Shown here: positions 57,651 to 64,000 of the stretch, piece by piece
Layout of the letters: every line of letters starts with the position of its first letter
How positions within the stretch are numbered: position 1 is the first letter of the stretch
Assembly (NCBI RefSeq): GCF_000003855.2
Contig: NW_003101682.1
Span: 6,102,524 to 6,166,523, forward strand
Direction of reading: 5' to 3'
Length of the DNA: 64,000 bases
Origin: Blastomyces gilchristii SLH14081
Taxonomy: Eukaryota > Ascomycota > Eurotiomycetes > Onygenales > Ajellomycetaceae
The notes under the pieces: model-generated
What the model was told of the DNA's origin: nothing
Database searches by the model: none
The model's input: only the letters and a program-made list of their open reading frames with translations
Program-made: the position numbers and the translations under genes

Positions 57651-60211
57651 TCTGTGATCTGACACTTCTGTTCTTCAAGATGTGTTTGTAACAGAGAATA
57701 TGCATTCTGATTGACTGATTTTATGTCTTCTGTGTTAATCTCATGTACAAATCCTTGTTTCAGCAGTAATTCTGATAAAAGATCTGTTTAAAAGATCTTT
57801 TTATACTTCTTCAGAAGCTTCTTCATATGCTTATTCTTCTGTATATTCTTTATCTTGATTTTCTCAGCTTTCAGATCTTATATGATATACAGAATACTTT
57901 CAGATGAGGTCTTGCAAATTATTCTCTTTACTTATTAATATATAAGCAGATTTAATTCTTCTATATCAGAGATGTGAAATATTCTTCTTATATCAGTTAA
58001 TAGAATTGTATGAACTGTTTTCTTTCCATCAGTCAACTGCATATGACATGTATGTCATTGAATCTGCAGATTGAATCTTTGAAATCAATTAAGTCTGAGA
58101 ATAAGATTGTATTTCATGTTCTACAGCTCTTATATCTAAATATAGCAAGATTATTCTCTGAAGTGCAAGGAAACTCTTACTCTTGTGAGTGATATCAAAT
58201 ATCAGTTATCAGATAATCTTATACATCAGAGATTCTTCACTCAGTGAACTTCTTTCAGTCTTTGAATTATATAATTATTAATATATTATGTAGAAGCTTC
58301 TGTATTCACTAACACTTTTACAGTCATCTCTTGATTTTTATTCAAGTGTCTCTCATACATTAACATTTCAGATCTTAAGACATTAAGATAAGTGTTCACT
58401 TCATTCTTATCTGCATCTCAGTCAGAAGCCTGCTTTCTCTTAATATTCACAGAATTCAGAGAGTCTTCTAATGTGAGCATCTCTTTCACTTTGAAGACTT
58501 TTCATAGAATATCAGTGAGTGTCTTCAAGCTCACTGATTCTGCTAGTTTTTTAACTCTCTTACTTCTCTTGACTGTGTATACTGTGTGTAATCTTTTATA
58601 TCATGATTTTAACATCTGCAGCTGAAGCAAGCTCAATGCTTGTAATATCAAGATTTTCACTTAGAGAATTTCTTTTTCAAGAGATTCAGTGCTTTAGCAA
58701 TGACATTCAGATCTAGATTTATTATATCTGAGTGTATAACTTATGTTGTAGAAGTCTGATTATCTGTTCTTCACTGAGATATACTTGATTGCAGTATTTT
58801 CTATTATAATTAGCTTGCTTATTTCTGTATAATAAGAATATTATATACTTTCTTCACTGTATCTGACTATGAGATTAAGCATTTTCATTCCACTCTTAAC
58901 TCAGATATAAGATCATGAATGAAGATCTATAAACAGAAAGATGTTGAAAGCTCTTTATTCAATATAAGATAGTATAAGCTGAAGTATATGAAGTATAATA
59001 TAAGATTACTCACTTGTCTACACTCAGTGAAGTGTTTATAACACTTATCTCATATATTTACTTTCTCAAAGTTATGCAAGATTCATTTGAAAAACTCATT
59101 TCATATTTATAAGAATGAATATTACTCTGAGTCTGTGAGATTCATCTTTTCATCAGTCATTTATAATGACTTTGCTTTTTCACATAGAAACATAGCAGAT
59201 CTTAAGACTTGTTGAAATTTCATTGACTATCTGTCTGTAAGTTCATATTTAATCTGATAATATAATTGTATCTGACTTAGTCAGCTGATTGCAGTATTAT
59301 TTTTTCAGTTACTATTAAAGCTTAATAACTCTGATAAATCTTCTAACTTGATATATCTTATACTCAGATTCTTATTCTGTGCAGCAGTCTCTGATAATAT
59401 GTATGCTTCTGAAGAGGTTGTGAATAATTATAATAGAATCTTCAGATTCAGTATAGTTATCTGTCTATATAAATATTCAATCTCTCACTGCAGATCTAAG
59501 ATCTGATTTTCTCTATTCTTATTAATGATGATAATTGTGTTGATAAAGCTCTTTATAGTAAATACTTAATCTGCAGTGAATATCAATTATTGTTTGATTT
59601 CTGTCTCAGTCTGTCACTGTGTATACAAGGCCTCAATCTCATTTAGAATTCTTGTATATATACAGAGCTTTGATTTCAGTTCAGTGATTTGAGCTGCTTT
59701 TCTTACTGTTTTGAGTAAACTCTCTGAGAGATTCTGCATATCTTTCAGTTCAAATAGCAGAGAAGAATATTGTTTATATTAACTAGAAAAAGTATTCATT
59801 TTGATAATTTTCTTATTAATTATATGATGTCTATTATTATATTACTATATTATTATATCACTATATTGTTATATGATTTCTGTTGTCATTGTACAACTTC
59901 AGTGATAATCATCTCTTTCTTTTATCTCTCTAGATGAAGAGTGATCTTCTTTGAATCTGGTTCATCACTCTTATTTCTCTTTCTCACATCTCATCTGTTC
60001 ACATATGTGGCATTCACCTGAGTGTGAAGTTTTCCCTTAACAAGTGAAGCAGTATCAATTGAATACTCTTTCACTCACTGCTCTTCATACACTATCTTTT
60101 GAGGCATTCTAGAACCACACTGGCATGATAACTATGAATTGCTTTGTAGATGAAATTATCACGCTCTGGAGGAGCCTGCACTTCTCACTGGTTTTTAGGC
60201 ATGCTATCAGA
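57651..60211 (-). other. Gypsy B upstream region (protease, gag and leader), decayed
   Basis: By position this should hold protease and gag reading leftward, then the leader next to the 5' LTR. I see no intact motif. The last ~80 bases before the LTR (about 60,130–60,211) are lightly mutated. Confidence 0.5.
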
Positions 60212-60377
60212 TGTGATTCAAAGGTTGCTTGTCAGTGTATGATTACAGGCGTACACCGGCTTCTTATATATTATACGCTAAATTAATTAGTGGCCGCTAT
60301 AGCCCCCTTTACACTCATAAGCAAGTTCGGAAGCGGCCGCGTTATTATCTGACGGTCGTATGTTCTTCCGAACCACA
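60212..60377 (-). repeat. Gypsy B 5' LTR
   Basis: 166 bp; keeps GGCCGCTATAGCCCCC and AAGCGGCCGCG, so it is less mutated than the 3' copy. Confidence 0.9.
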
Positions 60378-63300
60378 TAGATCTCATAATTGCATTCAGT
60401 GAGACTCAGTTTCTTAGACATGAAGATACATAATTGTAGAACATCTTTATTATTATATTATAATATCACTTCTTCTATTATATAGTCAGAGAAATCAGCT
60501 TAAATAACTGTCTTATAATCAGAATTAAATATTATCAGTAGAGAGATATTAATAAACATCTTCTTTATCTGTATAAATACAGCTTCAGTGTCTGCTGATT
60601 ATTGAAATACTGAGTTCTTCTTAGTAAGTTCTACAAATAATCTTATAATATCTGAGAAGTTTCATATAAATCACTGATAGAAGTTAGTGAATTCAATGAA
60701 GCTTTGTATATCTTTCACAGTATATAAAGCTTCTTATTCAAGAATGACAGAGATCTTCTCAGAATTCATTTGAATTCTCTTATCAGCTTCTATGATAAAA
60801 CCTAAGTATTTAGTACTCTTAACTTCAAAATCATACTTATTAATATCAATTAATAGTTCTACTTCGTATAGTTATTGTAATACTCTTTATACATACTCTT
60901 GATACTCTTTTCTGAATTCATCAGTGAAGATGAGAATGTTATCTAAATAAACAGATACAAACTTATCAAGAAAATCTCAGAGTGCTCAGTTAATATACTT
61001 CTGAAATGTACTGAGAATATTGATCAGTTCAAAGAGTGTGACTACTTATTCAAAGAAACTATATCATATTCAGAATGCTGTAAGTCACTCATCTTCTTCA
61101 GTGATGTAGATCTTATGAAACATGACAATGATATTTAACTTTATAAATTATTGAGCTTGTTCAATACACACTAAAGTTTTATTGATAAGAGATAAAGAAT
61201 AACAGTCTTTCTTTATTAATCTATTCAATTCTCAATAATTCATACAGAATCAGAGTTCTTCACCTGATTTCTTTGTAAAGAGAATAGAGACTGCAGTGAA
61301 AGAGTTACTAATGCATATAAATTCTTTATTTAACAGATTATTAAGTGTCTTTTAAAGAAGAAGAAGTTCATCTCAGAACATGTTATAAAGAGAATCTCAT
61401 AACAGTTCAGAGTTCTTATCATTCTTTTTCTCTAACTTGATACTGTGATTCACTTCAGAACCTTGTAAGAAAAGTATGTTTGTAATATTATCTTATCAGA
61501 AGATATCTAGATATTCATGATATTATTAAGAGAGTTTTGTATAAGAATCTGTTATTATAATATAAAATAACTTTTCTAGAGTCTTTTTGATATCAGTCAG
61601 ACTGACAGAATAGATTGATATATAATTCTGCTATCAGTGAACTTATCAGTGACTCTGTCAGTGATTTTAATAATGACTTCTTTTTTAGAGTATTTCATAA
61701 GTGTTGACAGAGATCTGTGTAAGATTCATAGTCTTATAAATATCAAGCTTCTATTTCAAGTATTCAGTAAGATGTCTTGTTCAGATAGTCAGATAAGTTC
61801 TAACATAAGATTATAATTAAGATTATCAACTTCATATATATAAATATCTTCACATTGATATTCTCTCACATCTATATTTAGTTTTACTATGTAACAGATA
61901 CAAACATTTTTCAGATCATCAAATTCTGTAAGAAGTCAGAGTTTTGATAAAGAAATACACTGAAGATTATAATATCTTATAACTGAAGATTTTATCATTG
62001 CATAGTAACATAGACTGCTGTCTATCATGGCTTTTATATTATACATATTATCAATCACAGTAGATACAAGAATTATATTCATTATCATTTTCTCTTTAAA
62101 TTATTATTATCTGATCTCTTCAAGCTTCTGTTTATAAATTTGAACAGAAGTTAATCTTTTCTCTGTTTCACTGAGACATTCTTATAGTTATCTTCTGAAT
62201 CTTTCTCTAATGTAATATGATTAATGCAGACAGGCACTGATTTATTCTTTAAATGAGAAGACACTGATCTTTCTCTTGAGTATGAAGATATATAGATTGA
62301 TTGACAGTTGAAAGTAATATATTCTGATCAGTTACAGTTAATGTATACTTCATATTAATGTTGATCAGTGACTTCTTCAGAAGTGATTTCAGAGACTTAA
62401 AAGCCTGTTCAGACAGTGAAAACTCTTACTTATATATAGATATTCAAGTCTACTCAGTTCATAGCATCTGTATCATTATTGTTATTCTTCAGTGCAGGTG
62501 TGTGAGTGACTGAAATGTAACATCTTCTGTCACTGTTCTGTATACTCTTGAGCTTGATAAAATGATTATTCAGTGTTCAGAGCTGTGTACAGAAGTCTTT
62601 ATAAGTCTGATCTTTGTCTATACTTATAAGAGTCTGTAAGAGTTTGAAAGTCAATATCTTCTTAAGCATGTTAATCTTCATTCAATTCTTTCAAGATTAA
62701 TTATCTGCTTCTAGAATCTTGATGTTGAAGTCAGGAATAAATGTTGTAAGAGAAGTGTTTCTCTGTCAGATACTCTGTAATCAATCTAATACTTTCTGTT
62801 ATATAGCAGTGTCTTGAAACAGAATATCAAGATGTTTCATGATGTTATCAGACATTCACAATGCTGGTTCACATGCTTTCATTCATGAATGAAACTTCTA
62901 TTTCATACAATTCTTCAATCATTCATTGATATATCAATCTTAATTAATTAATAAATCAATGACATCTTCATCTATACTCAGTTTTATGAGCATTTTCATT
63001 CTTTATGATGAGTAGAGAGTGAGATCAGAAGTATTGAAATATACAGAAGTATCTAAGTGTTCTTTCAGTACTTTTATATTCAATTCTATAGATATTGAAA
63101 TTGTATGAGTTAATTATTAAATCTCTTTGTATTGAAGTTATTAAGTTGTATACATGTCTGTTATCTGTTACTGTTATAATTTCAACAATGCTCAGAGCTA
63201 CTGTGATATCACTTCTATACTCACACTCAAGAGTTCTCTTATATTATTGTTAGACATGATTATATTATTTATTAAATGTGTGATATCTGTGAAATCTGAA

Positions 63301-63558
63301 GAAGTGTAATCATATTCTCATATATCTGAGTATCAGAACTCTCAGATCTTTCACTGATATTCTCTTTGTAAGATCTTATTACAGAGTCAGAGTAACTGAT
63401 GAGCAAGCTTCTATCTGAGAACTCAGTATTCACTTAACTGTTTCTCTTTCTTACATGTTATTACATGTTCAGATATCTCTTGATGAATAATTATTTCTAA
63501 TGAGAAGATAATGCATGAATAATCATTTCTAATAAGAAGATAATAAATGTTTTTCTAG

Positions 63559-63888
63559 TATAAGAGATCTACACTGAATAGATCAGTATAATATTGATAG
63601 ATCTTATATAACAAAAAGAAAAACATTAGAGAAGAAAAGAAAGAGAAAGTGTAGAAATCAGTGATTGAGATGAATATTTATACACATATGTGATAATATA
63701 CATGATGGAGCTTCAGAGCAGAAGAATCTATATATGTTTATAGCAGCTGAGAATCGGTGATTGAGAATGACTGAGAATCAGAGCATACATGTTCAAGAGT
63801 GAAGTGGAAGAATCTATGAAGTGGAGTGGAAGAATCTATGGAGTGTAACAGAATAGTCTATATAATTGATCGGGCGCAGCCCGCCACA
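63559..63888 (-). repeat. Gypsy A3 5' LTR
   Basis: 330 bp, same length as its partner. The terminal CGGGCGCAGCCCGCCACA is unmutated, as in A1, while the rest is altered. Confidence 0.9.
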
Positions 63889-63956
63889 GTTGAATTGATA
63901 ATAAAACTATTAAAAAATCTAGTTCTGATCTCAGACACAGTTCCACAGTCAGTCTA

Positions 63957-64000
63957 ATTATATAACAATAGTTGTTAACTGATTAATAGTATATACACTG
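63957..64000. other. AT-rich host sequence resuming after the right-hand stack
   Basis: Begins with the ATTATATA target copy of MITE copy 2 and continues the host seen at ~48,640–49,205. It is cut off by the window end. Confidence 0.6.

Larger units (their letters stand above)
51643..60377 (-). mobile_element. Ty3/gypsy element B (different family), reverse orientation
   Basis: 8,735 bp; identical-length 166-bp LTRs (51,643–51,808 and 60,212–60,377) with perfect 8-bp inverted ends TGTGATTC…GAATCACA on the left copy. Target copies read TAGA (or TAGAT sharing one T). Minus-strand pol relics in order from the right: RT around 57,053–57,307 with IYLDNILVFS; RNase H 56,626–56,814; integrase zinc region 56,089–56,349 (HDLM-like HNLMTHMHKKF, LMSILKSRAY); integrase core 55,648–55,842 (PREILTDNS, HFISQLQTRY); then 55,357–55,569. 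Several frames of 60–86 codons survive, more than in family A. About 3.5 kb lies between integrase and the 3' LTR, including MITE copy 3; without the MITE the element is about 8.2 kb, long for gypsy. Confidence 0.9.
49649..63888 (-). mobile_element. Ty3/gypsy element A3 (mutated), reverse orientation, split by gypsy B
   Basis: LTRs of 330 bp (49,649–49,978 and 63,559–63,888) with duplication GTTAA / GTTGA, one G-to-A change apart. The internal sequence matches A1 along its length (49,979–51,642 and 60,378–63,558) and would be about 5.5 kb intact. Gypsy B entered the RNase H region; the A3 text resumes at TAGATCTCATAATTG, as in A1 near 27,080. The polypurine tract by the left LTR shows minus orientation. 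No intact frame. Confidence 0.92.
49206..63956 (+). mobile_element. 506-bp hAT MITE, copy 2, split by gypsy A3
   Basis: MITE sequence at 49,206–49,648 and 63,889–63,956. After subtracting the 5-bp gypsy duplication it is exactly 506 bp. It has a perfect 8-bp target duplication ATTATATA (49,198–49,205 and 63,957–63,964), ends TAGACTGACTG…CAGTCAGTCTA, and the same orientation as copy 1. Heavily mutated. Confidence 0.9.

Noticed and set aside
1..64000. Operons, ribosome binding sites and bacterial terminators
   Set aside because: Genes have GT–AG introns and separate promoters; the organism is a fungus.

Overview
The window looks like a filamentous ascomycete nuclear genome. Genes carry short GT–AG introns, the proteins resemble Eurotiomycete families, and gene islands of normal GC content alternate sharply with AT-rich blocks of mutated transposons. 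An Onygenales/Ajellomycetaceae-like genome (Blastomyces/Emmonsia type) is my best guess; this is inference from architecture, not a database match. Nothing bacterial or viral is present.

Layout. (1) 1–15,736 is a gene island. It holds a Cdc4-type myosin essential light chain (+), a STEEP1-like zinc protein (-), an M3 metallo-oligopeptidase of the saccharolysin type (-), a UapA-type purine permease (+) and a delta-9 fatty acid desaturase with a cytochrome b5 domain (+). (2) 15,737–39,861 is one Ty1/copia element (TSD GTTCT) blown up to 24 kb by four independent insertions: a ~5.8-kb hAT transposon that itself holds a 506-bp hAT MITE, two Ty3/gypsy elements of one family in opposite orientations (A1, A2), and a ~1-kb retroposon with a tRNA-like head. 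(3) 39,862–~48,600 is a second gene island with a six-exon cytochrome P450 (-) and a five-exon Rad55/Rad51-paralogue ATPase (-). (4) ~48,600–64,000 is a second transposon stack, nested one inside another: unidentified AT-rich host > hAT MITE > gypsy A3 > gypsy B > hAT MITE.

The genes are housekeeping or accessory single genes, each with its own promoter; I see no pathway linking them. The strongest signals are in the repeats. Every insertion can be delimited to within a base or two by LTRs or inverted ends plus target-site duplications, which gives an insertion order. The MITE family has three complete copies of identical length and its probable parent is in the same window. The mutated blocks have almost lost CpG, CpC and GpG while keeping many CpA and TpG, which is not the classical Neurospora RIP pattern.

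Exon coordinates were worked out by hand from splice consensus, reading frame and family resemblance. They have not been checked by RNA or alignment.
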